This document shows, piece by piece, positions 12,701 through 24,439 of a stretch of 64,000 nt of DNA; the stretch's first letter is position 1; each line of letters starts with the position of its first letter. Source of the stretch: Isoetes taiwanensis (taxonomy: Eukaryota; Streptophyta; Lycopodiopsida; Isoetales; Isoetaceae). The notes under the pieces were generated by a model. It saw only the letters and a program-made list of their open reading frames with translations. It had not been told where the DNA came from and made no database searches. The stretch covers positions 6,828,917-6,892,916 of the forward strand of contig JAJEKV010000041.1 of assembly GCA_021234155.1 (NCBI GenBank), in the 5' to 3' direction. The position numbers were made by a program, and so were the translations under genes.

Positions 12701-12914
12701 ATTAATCGCTCGAGGGTAATCGCGAAAGAAGGAGCCGATAAAGAGCATCGCCGACAAGCATCGAATGTTCGTGGAGTCTCGGGTTGGCTTACAAATGTGT
12801 GGCTCCAAGATCAAGGTGAAGCAGCGAAGCTCGATCGAACTGCAAAGCTTGCCCAAGGTGTAATGGACCTTCGCATCAGTCAAAAGAGTAGGCAATCAAT
12901 CCTACAAGCTGACT

Positions 12915-13241
12915 TTGCCGACACCTAAAAGATTCATAAGGTCTTCCACGGAAGCCGAAGAAGTTAATACTCCAAATCCGTACTTCGTCTTGGACGCCCA
13001 ACGCTTGTTGGAAATGATTCGAGTGGAGCAGTCGGAAATAGTTCCTGCACTGATTCTTGACAAAGCTTCAAGAAAACAAGGAGGCCTGAGTTCCTCCAAT
13101 ATTTGGTCATGGAAACACTCTGCTGCTGAAGATGACATGGTACTTAAGAAAGATCTGCGAAAGCAAGAATTCGCAAATATGGAGCAATGGACTCAAGAAA
13201 GTCATCTCCGGCGAAATCGCTCGCATGTCGATTTGGTGTAG
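12915..13241 (+). other. Unrecognised 108-residue open frame
   Basis: The frame is hydrophilic and rich in Glu, Lys and Ser, with no signal peptide, membrane segment or motif I know. An opposing frame at 12902-13138 (minus) also lacks motifs. The neighbours are transposon remnants, so it is probably a fragment of an element or a chance frame. Nothing supports a function. Confidence 0.15.
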
Positions 13242-13649
13242 ATTAATCGGCGTATAGTTAAGATTAATCTACGCGATGCAACCTATGCTAGGTATGGGTC
13301 GACGCGCTATTACCGATGATGGACCACTACCTGCGATCCTAGGGTGTAAATGTCAATGTAGGCATGCTGATCAAGATTTCGCTTTGGGCGAAAGTGGAAG
13401 GTAGATTAGAAAGTCTACCGTCCCACTCCAAGCAGACGCACCGAGAAAGGAGGTCATTAAGGAATGTGACCGAGAAAAGCACCTCTAGCCCCATATATGC
13501 TTTGATAGGAGGAATCAGGCCTCACCTACATAACGAAGCGCTGACCTATCCTCCACGCTGGCAACTAGGGTGTAGGCATGAGTGGCATATAGGCATATGC
13601 TTGTCTCCACCTGGCCATAATGGAAGATTCACCCTTCCTAATGAAGATT

Positions 13650-14400
13650 AGCCATGCATCCACAGATAGGTGGGTGGTCATCATATAACCAAAATTTTAT
13701 TAATAATTAAATGGTACTCAACATAGTGTCGACCGTGCCAATAGAGCTATCCTGAGGGCAAAAGGAGGTCGTGAGCTATGAGCTATCGCAACACAAATTT
13801 CTTGAAATGGGTTGCAAGGAATGAAGAGTACCCGAACAATAATAATTGTGAAGTTATGAAATGATAAATTTTGATAAACTTAATTGTCGCGGATAAGAAA
13901 GCGTCGGTAACTTACTTAAAAGATGTTTATGAATTGATATATTTCATAATATAATGGCGTGATAATGTTCTAAAAATGTTACATAAGGTAATCTTAATAA
14001 ATGTGCAAGTATTATTCCTAGGATGGGTCCTATGACAACATATATGTAGGCCGTGAAGTGGTGTTCTCATTGAGCTTTGTAAATATCGTTGAGTACAAAT
14101 TGATTTACCCAATGGGGTATAATTTTGAAAATACTTCGAAAATCTGCAAGCTTCTGAAACTAGACAATCCCTCGAGCTGAGAAACTAGGGATACAAGATG
14201 GCGTAATCTAAATCGCATTATTTCATACAAAATGTGAAATCATTGACTGCTTCTCATCGGGGATGAAAAACCCGCCCTTCGGTTTTTAGGAAAACCCTAA
14301 TGTCGTCAACACTCTTGAAAATGCGTAGCTAGCATCGTTAAATGAATGATGATGCTAGAGCGCGAGAAAATGACCTACAATGGAATTTGAAAAAGGAGAA
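13650..14400. other. AT-rich stretch without genes
   Basis: This is mostly AT-rich sequence ending in short purine-rich words. The only frame (13927-14112, minus) is short and without motifs. No RNA gene or repeat was recognised. Confidence 0.4.
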
Positions 14401-17400
14401 TAACCCGTTAGAAAGTTAGAAGCCGGGCATAAGCACATTGCCAAGTGCAAAAATCAAGAGTATATGCTTTTCGAGGAGGCTCCGAGACCCACGCCGAGGA
14501 AGAAAGAAAGCAACCTTGACCGATAATCGGCGGGGCAGATCATGAGAATGACCATCGTAGGCTCGGCGGTAGTGCTGCCTCGAACTACAAAAGCCACGCC
14601 GAAAAAATATCATCTGATCTCGGAGAACCGCCAGCCTGTAGAGAGAAAACATGAACAACAAAAGATTGACTCGAGAGGCTACAATGCCACAGAAAACATG
14701 AATGAATAAATAAAATATCGATCTTAGGGCTACAATGCATTTGTTCGAAGGCTTCTATCTTTGACGTGAAAGAATCACAGACAAAGGCCACTAAGCCACC
14801 ATTGGTTTTCTGAACCCACAAAAATTATATGAAAACCTTTGATATGACAACAGGCGAAGAAAGGAAGAGGCGGTACGAAGAATTGTCACTTGACATGTGT
14901 TGAAAGCACGCGCAGATAAATATCGGTATGCATCGAGGCTACAAAACCAACGCCGGACACAAAGAATGCACATTCAAGGACATAGAAAAGAAAAATAGAA
15001 CAGGTCAAATGCAAATAACATCCGCGGGGAGGTGAGGGAAAGCGATAGGATAGAAGGAGAAACTGGCTCAGAAAACGCAAGGTGACCAAAAGCCGCAGAA
15101 AGATTAGGCGGATAACAGAATGAAAAATGGTAATCAAACCGGTTCGGTCTCCCGCGAAATTTTATAAAGAAACCATGAAACCATGGAAGATAAGCGACGC
15201 TGAGACGACCGAAAAAGCAAAGCATAGACAAAGATGGTCAATGGACTAGAAAAAGAATGAAGGGTAATGAAAAAGGCTCCTGAGATATGATCGGCATCAA
15301 ACAAGGAGGGAGGGTGAAAGCGAGTGGATAAAGCGTCAATAGCTCAAAGAAACGGCTGATGATGAAAAAATAAAGAAATTTGAATAAATGCGAGATCTGA
15401 GGCGATCCATCAAAGTCGGTTCAATACTATCATAATAGACCGTAACGGATAAGATCCTGTGCTGCATATCCGGCCGATGAAAAGAAGATAAATCAACAGA
15501 CAAAGAAAAATGTTCAGGAAGGCAAGGGTCAGCAGAGTCCATCATCGAAACGCCAGACTGATGGGAATAGCCCTAAACGAGAAAGGTACGAGGATGAACG
15601 GACAAAGAGGATAATGGTCAGTGAATAAAGCTCTGGCATCGTCATTTCTGTCGGATCTTCGAATTCCTGAAATAAACGGAAGAATAGAGATAAGAGGGAA
15701 AAACAAGATCATGTCGGGTTCGGCTCACAGGAGAATGGACGAGGAGAACCGAGATGCTGAGGGAGGCAACAAAGTAAGAATAAGGAAGAAGAAACAAAGA
15801 AAATAAAACAATGAGGCGAGAATGGAGTAGATCGAGATCGAAACGAGAATGGATAAAAAAATGATGGAGACTAAAGAACAATGTCGTGGGAATCTGCCAG
15901 TAGCGAGGAAAGATAACAATTATGAAGCTCTTGAAGCGAGGCCACGACCATGAAGACATCGCCGACGCGATGAAAGACTAATGCTAAATCAACACCCTGC
16001 TCGAATACAAAATTGAACTATCTTAACAAAAACAAACAAAGGTAAAGTCAGGTAATAATATCCGGGGTCATAACAAAGGAATTATGAAGAGCAGTCTGAA
16101 TGCGAACCGAATCATCTCACTCCAGTGATAATGGAACATAAATAAAGGTATCGGCAAAGAATCGAAACAACCGAATCATGGTCAAAACAATGAAATAAAA
16201 GGGGAAAGGTCAGGGATCTGAACCATAAACATCTGAAAGATGAGTAATGGGGCATATCGCCAGCAATGGAGATCGGCTCGTCGAACAAACGAAGCTTTCA
16301 TAAAGATAAAGTCGCGACAAAACATCACTCGACAAACTTAGATAAAACCTCTCAACAAATTATCGACGTCAGAACATCAGACTAAAACCAAAATAAAGCT
16401 CCGCTGTCGCCAGTGGATGGACTCCATCAAACTCGGATCCGTCGCCGGAACCAGGACATCAAACAATAAAGCCGAATGCCGAATTAAAGGACAATTGTGA
16501 TAAAGCGGACTAAGCATGGGAAAGATTATAAAGACATCAAGTGGCAACATAAAAGAACTAAAGGGTTAAGCGAAGTGCGTGCCGGCAAAGTAATGAAATC
16601 AGCAGGCAAAGGCTAAACAATAAATAGAGGCAACAATAAGGTGAAGCGGATAAGTCATCGCGAAACAGTTTGTCCGAGTATGAAATAATAGGAATAACAA
16701 CATCAAACAACAAAGTGGGTAACCGAAATGGCAATCGCCGAATAAAGCAATAAAATAAGCATAATGTGGAAATGATATAGTAGAAACATAAACGACATAG
16801 TATCGAGAACATAAATGTCGGTCACGACATCAAACAAAGATCGATCTTTCCCTAAGAACGGTTTCGTAATCGCCCTAAGATCCGGCTTTCCTGCTCATGG
16901 AATAAAGGATGTCAGTGAAACAACTACAACAAGGGCCTGAGATGAAGGTAAACCTAAGGCGAGGTGAATTTCGAGAATCCAACACTCATGGCCATAAAGT
17001 CACACACGGAAGCAAAAAGGACTAGATAAATGGCTGGTGGTCTCTCCTTAAGCGAAGGGGTCAAAAGAACTTATGAAACCAAACAAAAATTCCGTAATAT
17101 AGAAACCTATATATGAGCAACTAGACCAAATTCCCAGGTTGACATTAGGCCATGCTAAGAATGGAACAACCATAAGAGTGCTCAGAAACAAGAAGCACCA
17201 CAAAGATACAACACCGGCCGAAGAAGTTCTCCAAAGGCACGAGGTGGAGGTATCTTCAAAAGAAGATAGAGGTAAGTTATTAAGACAACAGCAAGTCCTG
17301 ACATTATCACAGGAGAATATTCCATTGGCACCGGTCTCCAAAAAGAAACCAATGAATAAGAAACCAATGATTGAAGAATCAATGCCCTTACATTTCTAGA

Positions 17401-20230
17401 GAAGAAGAATGCATCGAGATGAAACCAAAGCATGGGCACCATGAAACTTTCTGCAGTCTGAGCATATCTACACGTATCACGACCAAAATAAACCTCAAAC
17501 ATGCCAATTGAGGATATGAAATTGTATCTAACATGAATATAGCCCACAAATACATGTAGAACATTACATAGCAAGAACTCAACAAAATGAATCGCAGAGG
17601 AATCGAACCCATGCCAGTTAAACCCAAGACAATAATAAGTGAAGCAAAAAGCACTTGCCTGCCTCCGGCCGCGTTTTTGGTTCCGCGGCTCAAAATAAAT
17701 GCACAACTTCACATAAGAAAATACAAAGAGAGCCCGAAAAGAAACGATCTCCCTGCGGGACCATGATCCTCTTGAATCCCGCCTAACATCGCGAATGGGC
17801 AATCATCAAGCCCGAAGGGCATAGCCGGTAGATGTGTAGAGAACATGATCACCGCGAAGCGGGGTGAACAAAATTCACTTGAGACCAAAGGCCATATAAG
17901 TACGCGGTGTTGCTTTGTGGATACACAAGAGTGCCAACCATAAGATCAACTTAATAAACAAAAACAACCCTACAAAACACGGTCGGCCATAACACGCCGA
18001 AAATATGGGCTTCAGTTAGCCGACCAAAAGCGAGAGAATAATCAAGATGTCAAAGAAAAAGAAAATATCCTAACGTGTCCAACAATTGGAAAGAAACCAA
18101 GAAACTATACATAGTGGTACCCCCAACTTCGAATGGGCATCAAAATAAAAAGTACACCATGGTGACCAAAACCCCCGGAATAAACTCAAAGACTAAGCCT
18201 GATGTCGAAATCAAAGAAACCTAAGACGAAAAGCTCGAGAATCTATAGAAGATCACATTACATAAGTAATATGAAAAGCGAACCACACCTAGCTATGGAG
18301 CCATTATACAACATAGTGAACTAAACTAACAATAAACAAAAAAGCGTGAGTATGGTACCGCCCAATGCAAATTTTAGCAGCGGCGGTGGTGGCGAATGAA
18401 ATGAGATAACAAACAATATACTAGGTTGGACTAAAATCCACAAATGAGTTGGCCCGGCCTAGCAGAACAATAAACAAATTCAACTTCGGTTGATATAAGC
18501 GAATCCACAAAAACATTGAAGGGCCAACATTAGGAAACCAACATCACGACCCATCTAAAAGTGGCTCTCGAAAATTCCCGCAAAAACCATAGCCAACATT
18601 GGGAAGCGAAATAAAACCATACCTGAGTCGAACTCCGCGTGAAACAGAACTTCGGGTCTCCCAAAGAACAAACAAAGCGCACTAACCCGGCCAAGCAAGG
18701 CAATAATATGTATACTTATTACGTAAGCTTCAATAGCCCGGATGCGTTGTGCACAGGCGCCATCAAAACCAGTAGGAAGCAAATAGACCCTTGCCATGTC
18801 GCGATCTTGCAAGTGAACTCGAGAGAAATCCGAGAAACCGGATACGATAGAGATAATCCCGTAACTACAAAACAACATGAAAGATATATAAAAGCTTAAC
18901 CCATTGCTTGGATACTCGATATAGCTATTCCCTAATCGACATCAACAAAGAGCACAATCACGACGCAGAAAAGAGTATCCATGCAATCAAAGAAACAACC
19001 TGGCGAACCGCGAATCAACTAAAATCCAAGAAACAACGGACACTCAACCCAAAAAGCGAATCCGCGGAGGAGCCAGAACAATACGACCCGGATCTGGCGG
19101 AATATGAAACCTTAACTAACGCCCGAGGTGCCGAGGTTTCGCGAGAGGGGACAAGAAGATATGGAAAACCGGTTAGCAAGACCGAAGGAAAACAAGCGGT
19201 GTCGAACTACACAAAAGCTAATCGAGGCTAAATGCGAGGCGGAAGGCAAAGCGTCAATCCATAAGACAACAATTCACGAAACAATATAAACGTTATGGCA
19301 GTTAGAAAATAAATCGGTGGATGCATTGGCAGCGATGTAGAAACAAGACTAGATCATGCGGGATCCCTTATCAGCCCGAGAAAGGAAGAAAGGCCAGCGG
19401 CAACTGAGCACAGCTTCCTGCCGGATGCACATAGCGCTCTTACTATGATAATTGAGACTTCCATGAACGCTAGGTGAGAAATAGTTTCCTTTCGAAACTA
19501 CCCATCACGTACAACATCAAATGAAGAAGCACCACAAGCATATCCAGGAGGTTATCTGAGAGCGGAAAGAAAAATGGTATCCCAAAGCCAAAAAAAAGCT
19601 CGGATAAGTTGAACAAGGTAGGAAGTAGAAACCCTAGATGAAAATAATCACGTGAAAACAACTTATCGGCAAAGATACAACTACGGTTATTTAGACACCA
19701 CGACTCGGATCGAGAAAGCACCAGCATCCAAGAACCTGAAGACTGCGGAATCAAGGTGAAGGCTCAACATCATGAAGATCTTCATATCGCGGAGCAGAAG
19801 TCAGAAGCGGAAATAAAATGCGATCGGCCTAAAGGGGCTCGGCGAAGAAGAAGCGATAAGGGGACAAGGAAAAAGGATCCCGGTTCAGGTGAAAAAACCA
19901 ATAACTTGCGTTCTCGCGACCAAATCAGATCCAGATCTTCGCGAGCTAAAGGAATAGAATAGAATGGAGCTCAAAACTTCATTAGGCGAGGCTGAGTATG
20001 AATAGAGCAGAGAATCCGGCTCCAAAAAGCTGGTAGGATGAAAGAATGAAAGCAGCTCAAGAGAGAGCAGCAGATGATGAAAAAAATGAAAAAGAGAATT
20101 TGCTGAATAAATAGGAGGTCTGGGGCGATCCCATCGAATGTCGGTTCGTATATATGGCAAATTAACATAGTTCTCATTATGTATCGGGTTGGTCGCGAGG
20201 TTAAGGATGATCCCAAGGTGGGGAAGACCC
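14400..20230. other. Long purine-rich stretch, no recognised gene
   Basis: The plus strand is conspicuously rich in A and G (words such as aaagaa, gaagaa, aagga) over almost 6 kb. This produces many minus-strand frames dominated by Phe, Leu, Ser and Tyr. The longest is 17182-17802 (minus, 206 residues); in it I see only hydrophobic low-complexity sequence and no domain. A plus-strand frame at 17139-17399 is Lys/Glu-rich and also unrecognised. A segment at about 15350-15435 has a diverged direct copy at about 20065-20165. By position this is the 3' internal part of the ~20-kb LTR element, downstream of its truncated integrase. Confidence 0.4.
15350..15435. repeat. Diverged direct repeat of 20065-20165
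   Basis: The shared order is 'gatgatgaaaaaa', 'gaa...tttg(c)tgaataaat', 'gagatctgaggcgatcc' (or 'gaggtctggggcgatccc') and 'tcggttc'. The copies lie 4.7 kb apart in the same orientation. This suggests internal duplication, or two copies of one repeat, inside the purine-rich stretch. Confidence 0.5.
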
Positions 20231-20257
20231 GCGATGCTGCCCGGACAGCATCATTCT

Positions 20258-20270
20258 AAGGTGGGGAGAA
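20258..20270 (+). other. Polypurine tract before the right LTR
   Basis: The sequence aaggtggggagaa is followed directly by TG at 20271. This is the classical form of the polypurine tract plus LTR start in plant chromoviruses. It orients the ~20-kb element as plus strand and fixes the start of its right LTR. Confidence 0.7.
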
Positions 20271-21904
20271 TGTGGCGTTCGGGGCGGTATCTGGTCGGGG
20301 CCATTATCTTATGCTGCGATCATCGCGTGCCGCGCCCTTTCCGTGGCGATGTCGCCGGCGTGTAGCAAGTGCTGGGTAGCCCCTAGGGGCAACTTGCTAG
20401 GAAATGTGCATTAGTGATATTGCACATTTCCAATGTACACATTAATGTGGGCATTTCCATGTGGCCACTTGATGCCAAGTGGGCCCTTTGGCTCGTCTAG
20501 GTATTGTACATCTTCCAATGTACACATTATTAATGTGGGCGCACCTTTCCATGAATATTTTGCCACCTAGCTATTAAAGGCAGAAGTGGGCCCATTCCCC
20601 AATTATCACATGCCAAGGGGATGGTGGAAGCCCTAGCCAACCCCGTGTCTGATTTGGGAGGAAACCCTAACTTACCCATTTTTTTAGTTTCTAGGGTTTT
20701 TAAGGCGCTCTGTTTTACAGGCGCCTCAGCGGCCAAAACAGCCTCGAACTCTGCGCACGAAGAAATTGCACCATTAGTTTCCCTTGATTGGCGTTTGGCC
20801 GGATGGTTAATTTCGAGTCGGGAGGAGCCACTCAAGGATGGGGTATTTGGGCAATTTAATAGCTTAAACATGTTTTAGATCATAGAATCGGTAGGTTTAG
20901 CAGCCTATTAAGTGCCCATATATAAGATCTCTAGATACCAGACTCTAACTAAAGAACCTAACTACATGATATAGATTGAATATAGTTCTTTAATTCTTCT
21001 GTGATATGTGGATGATGTATCTATGAACTCCTTATGTGTATTGGGAAAATTAAAAGCTTGGTAGTAGATGCTCTAGATTAGCCTCTCCAACACATAGGTC
21101 GACTTTGTGTGCAAGAGCCCGCACCCGGGTTGTGGGTGAAAGGGGCGAGCGCGAGAAGGAGGTTCATGTCCCAACTCTGAAAGATCTCACGGTGTGTAAG
21201 GCCTACGGGGATCATTTGTGACCCAGGTCCCTAATGGCTCACCGAGTCTTGGTGAGGCATGGACTACGGCTGCAGTGAAGTGGTGTACACACTTTCCAGT
21301 GGGTTGTTCGAATACGGTGGCCTCTAGTCACCTTGGGTGACATGTGGAGTCTCTGGAGGGAGTGATCCCTTCCCCGCCCCATCGGAGCTGGGGAGACTCC
21401 GAGAACCCCTTTGGCTATGCATGCATTGCGATCCCAGTCCCCAGGCTTGCCTGGCCTACTACGCAAAAGTGTGCATAGGAGAGGATGGAGTGGACAACCA
21501 CATGCCATGTTCATATGCGGCCAAATCCATTGCCATGAATTACATGCTGCGTGAACTCTGGAGACTAGCCCGTCCGGTCAAACCCTTGAGTCTGAGCCTT
21601 GGGTAGAGATTCCCCATATGTGTGTAGCTCTACCTTGTTTATCTGCGGATGTGATGGACCACCCTTCAAGGTGGATATGTGCTTTATGTTATATCTTGAC
21701 ATGTCACGTTTAAACCATGACTAGGTAGGCCGAGAGGCGAGGGTAAAATGACCCCTTCCTTCCCCACTTGGAACCCGAATTATGGTTCAAATTAGTCTGT
21801 AATGGAGAACCACATATCGACATGGAAGTGGTGGGGGATGACTCTGGTTGTCTCACAGTGAAGTGCACGGTATCGCAGTAGGGAGGCACATGGAGTCAAG
21901 TGCA
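20271..21904 (+). repeat. Right (3') LTR of the ~20-kb Ty3/gypsy-type element
   Basis: The LTR starts TGTGGCG directly after a polypurine tract and is colinear with 1655-3235, with numerous indels. The first ~100 bp have no clear counterpart on the left side, so the left copy is degraded or truncated there. The end near 21904 (...gtgca) is approximate because similarity fades. Open frames inside are chance frames in LTR sequence. Confidence 0.65.
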
Positions 21905-22400
21905 ACTTAACATATTATTTATCTATTAACATATTGCCAATGGATTTATATCTCCATGGAGTAACAACTTATGATATATTAACATGCTAGCTACCTAGGT
22001 GGCATGCATATGTAAATTGGCATATCCTAACGACATGTCAATATACTTGACATGTATTTTGATGCGGCAGTATAGTAAGTAAATGTATTTATATCATATA
22101 GTATAATGGAAAGTCACATTGTTGATCTCTACTTGTTGCATTGGGATTATAAGATAATAGGGTTTTGGCAGTCTAGGCAAGGCTTCAAATGTAAATTGAC
22201 CTCACTTCGGGTATTATAAAACTTACCAACAACAAAGAAGGTGGAGCTTGAAATGTGTAAAGCGCTCTAGAAACTCTTAAAATCTATTGTATTTCAACTA
22301 TAACATCTACAACATATAGACTCCATCTTATTACTGAATTTCCCCAATCTAATTATCATCATCTTGGTTTAGAAGAAAGCAGAAAGATGAACTATAATAT
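21905..22400. other. AT-rich flank without genes
   Basis: This AT-rich sequence, with words such as 'aacatattatttatctattaacatattg', lies between the right LTR and the P/Q repeat family. I see nothing coding and no clear target duplication for the LTR element. Confidence 0.4.
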
Positions 22401-23694
22401 AGGCAGCTGTTGAAGGTGTTCCTGGCAAACCTTCGACCTCAATGGCTTAGAACCTCCAAATTGCTTCAGGCAACCATTTTCAACAAGAAAATTGCAGAAA
22501 GGAAGCTCAAACAATGAGTTAGCATTATACTCAAAAACCTTACTAAATTAGCTCAACATTGCAAATAATTTCGGTACGACATGGTTCAATTCAAAGGAAT
22601 TTTCGACACTCAAGGAATCACGGGGCCAAAAAGTCGGATGCAAGTAGATTTCTTGGTCTCTCAAATTTGTGATCACGACCAAGTCAAAACTTGGTCAATT
22701 CTGTCACAAAAATAACAAGCAAATTTTTGTAAATAGGGTTTTAATGATCTTTTTGCTTTTTTGACAGCTCACGGACACCTGCGGCGGGTTTTGTAAGCAA
22801 GGCACACTCAATGATTTGTCAAAGATTAATGCTATTATGCCCTAATGAATTATTTCTTCTCCAAAGATGTTGTTACAAACAAGAACTATCATGCAATTTT
22901 TGTAAATCAAACTCTTTGCCTTTGTACTATTGGACGTATGCTCTTTATGCTAAATACGCTAATAACTCTTATTTGCCAAGTACACACCTCTACATGCTAA
23001 TTTTTCTTTTTTCTTTTGACAAATAATGCATCTACATCATGCCTATTAATCTCCTTCTCTTTCTTGATTTCCAGATGATCCAAACAACCTTCAGATAGTT
23101 ATTGTGATCAATCTTACCCATATTCTCGCTTTAATTCTTCATTTTACCTTTTTTGCATAGCTGACTCTAAACTGAAAGGAAATTCTTTTGCCAAGGGCCG
23201 GATTTTCATTCACTAAGATAACGTATAGTCAATCAAAACATTCCCAAACTCTAATGTCTTGGGCACAAGATCTAGAACTATTGATAATAGATGAAATCGA
23301 AGAGTTTGCCTCAATAATCCGTCGATACATGAAGCAAGGAAGGAAGATTCAAGCATTAGCAGGTCAATCCGATCTCTCCAACAGGTCTCCTAATCGAATC
23401 TCACGCCCAAAGCCCTCGAATTCCTCTGTAACAAAATTCCCCTTTCATAATCCTCTATTTCCGGCCCATTCTTGGCAAATCCGACGTCGAATCTTGTCTT
23501 TTGAACTTCTGGAATTTCTTGGCTTAAGTAGGTAGATCGGGAATGTTTAGCTATATTGATTGAGCATTTGAATGGTGCTATAAATCGGATCTTAGCGCCA
23601 CATCTATTTTTAGGGGTTCTTCGGGTTTTGATGAAAATATCCCTGAGGCATTTTTGAAGAAGGAGGCTGGTGCCAGGCATAAAACTTAGTAATT
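22400..23694 (-). repeat. LTR-like repeat, blocks P and Q (interrupted copy, left part)
   Basis: Block P (about 22630-22990, with 'ccaagtcaaaacttggtcaa') recurs inverted at 39060-39400. Block Q (about 22970-23694, from 'aataactcttatttgccaag' to 'ggcataaaa') recurs at 30552-31311, in part at 39488-39980, and inverted at 32475-32690. The lead text 'gttgaaggtgttcctggcaaa' at 22408 recurs at about 40834. A Ty1/copia element is inserted at the right edge. The uninterrupted copies show that the sequence resumes at 29162. Comparison with the Tat-like LTR at 47.7-49.6 kb suggests the block is in minus orientation. Confidence 0.65.
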
Positions 23695-24415
23695 TGGGCG
23701 TGTTGTCGTAATAATTTAACCTCTGAAGATGGGGTCTCTTGCTAAAGTCCGCGGTGTAAGGTGAAGTTGTTAAGATCCAGCGCGAATTCGCCAGCTGACT
23801 AGGCACCGCATGGTTGCATAAAATGTTATATGGTGAACTTTGGTTGGTTAAGGTTGTTCAAATAAATTGTAACACAAAAATAATAAAAGTTCAATGGTGG
23901 GAGCTAGTTTAAACCTTTAAGCACGTGGGATAGCGAATCGAGAGTTCTCGGTTTAGAAATTCGATGCAACTGCGGCTGCGATGAAACGGCGGCGCGAAAT
24001 AAGAAAACAAAGCGGTGATTATCTGAGCAAGCAAAAGAAAAGCGGATGCGATGAACAGGCTTTAGGTCGAATCCGGCCGGTCAACATTGCTATAGTAGTT
24101 GAATCAATCGAACTCACGGTGATTACTACTCTGATGAAATCCAATGGTTCCCTTATGTTCTTTCTTTTGGTATTTTTATAAAGGGAGAATTTGAATAACT
24201 TAAGCTAGTTATTCAATTACTTGATGGAGACTTGATTCTAGTTTTGTATTTGCAAAGAAATATAGTTTAGGTTCTTAGTTAGTGACAAATTGTGGCTCCA
24301 TAAACCCTAGACTATATATTTGAAGTAATGAATACAAGCTCTAGTTAAAAAGTTGTTAGTAAATTTGATGTCTAAAGTTGTATGGTAGATTGAAAATCTA
24401 AGGACAATTACAACA
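23695..24415 (+). repeat. 5' LTR of the copia element
   Basis: A 721-bp repeat starting TG and ending CA (...acaattacaaca). It contains 'gtaataatttaac', 'gtgaagttgtta', 'atatggtgaact', 'ccaatggttccctta' and 'gtggctccataaacc', all shared with 28536-29161. A TATA-like site (ttttataaag, 24174-24183) lies in a ~107-bp segment (about 24158-24265) that the 3' LTR lacks. Confidence 0.85.
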
Positions 24416-24416
24416 C

Positions 24417-24428
24417 TGGTATCGAGCC
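24417..24428 (+). other. Primer binding site, initiator-Met tRNA
   Basis: The site tggtatcgagcc lies one base after the 5' LTR. It matches the complement of the initiator-Met tRNA 3' end (TGGTATCAGAGCC) with a single missing A. Reverse transcription would start here. Confidence 0.85.
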
Positions 24429-24439
24429 AAGTTGTTCAA

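Noticed and set aside
17182-17802. 206-residue minus-strand frame, nearly the longest in the window
   Set aside because: It lies on the complement of a purine-rich stretch, is dominated by Phe, Leu, Ser and Tyr, and has no domain, signal or conserved motif that I recognise.
17762-17830. 'MPFGL'-like word on the minus strand suggesting a Ty3 RT
   Set aside because: No other RT motif lies at the expected distances on that strand, so the match is probably chance.
23390-23806. 138-residue minus-strand frame across the copia junction
   Set aside because: It spans the boundary between block Q and the copia LTR, so it cannot be an ancestral gene.
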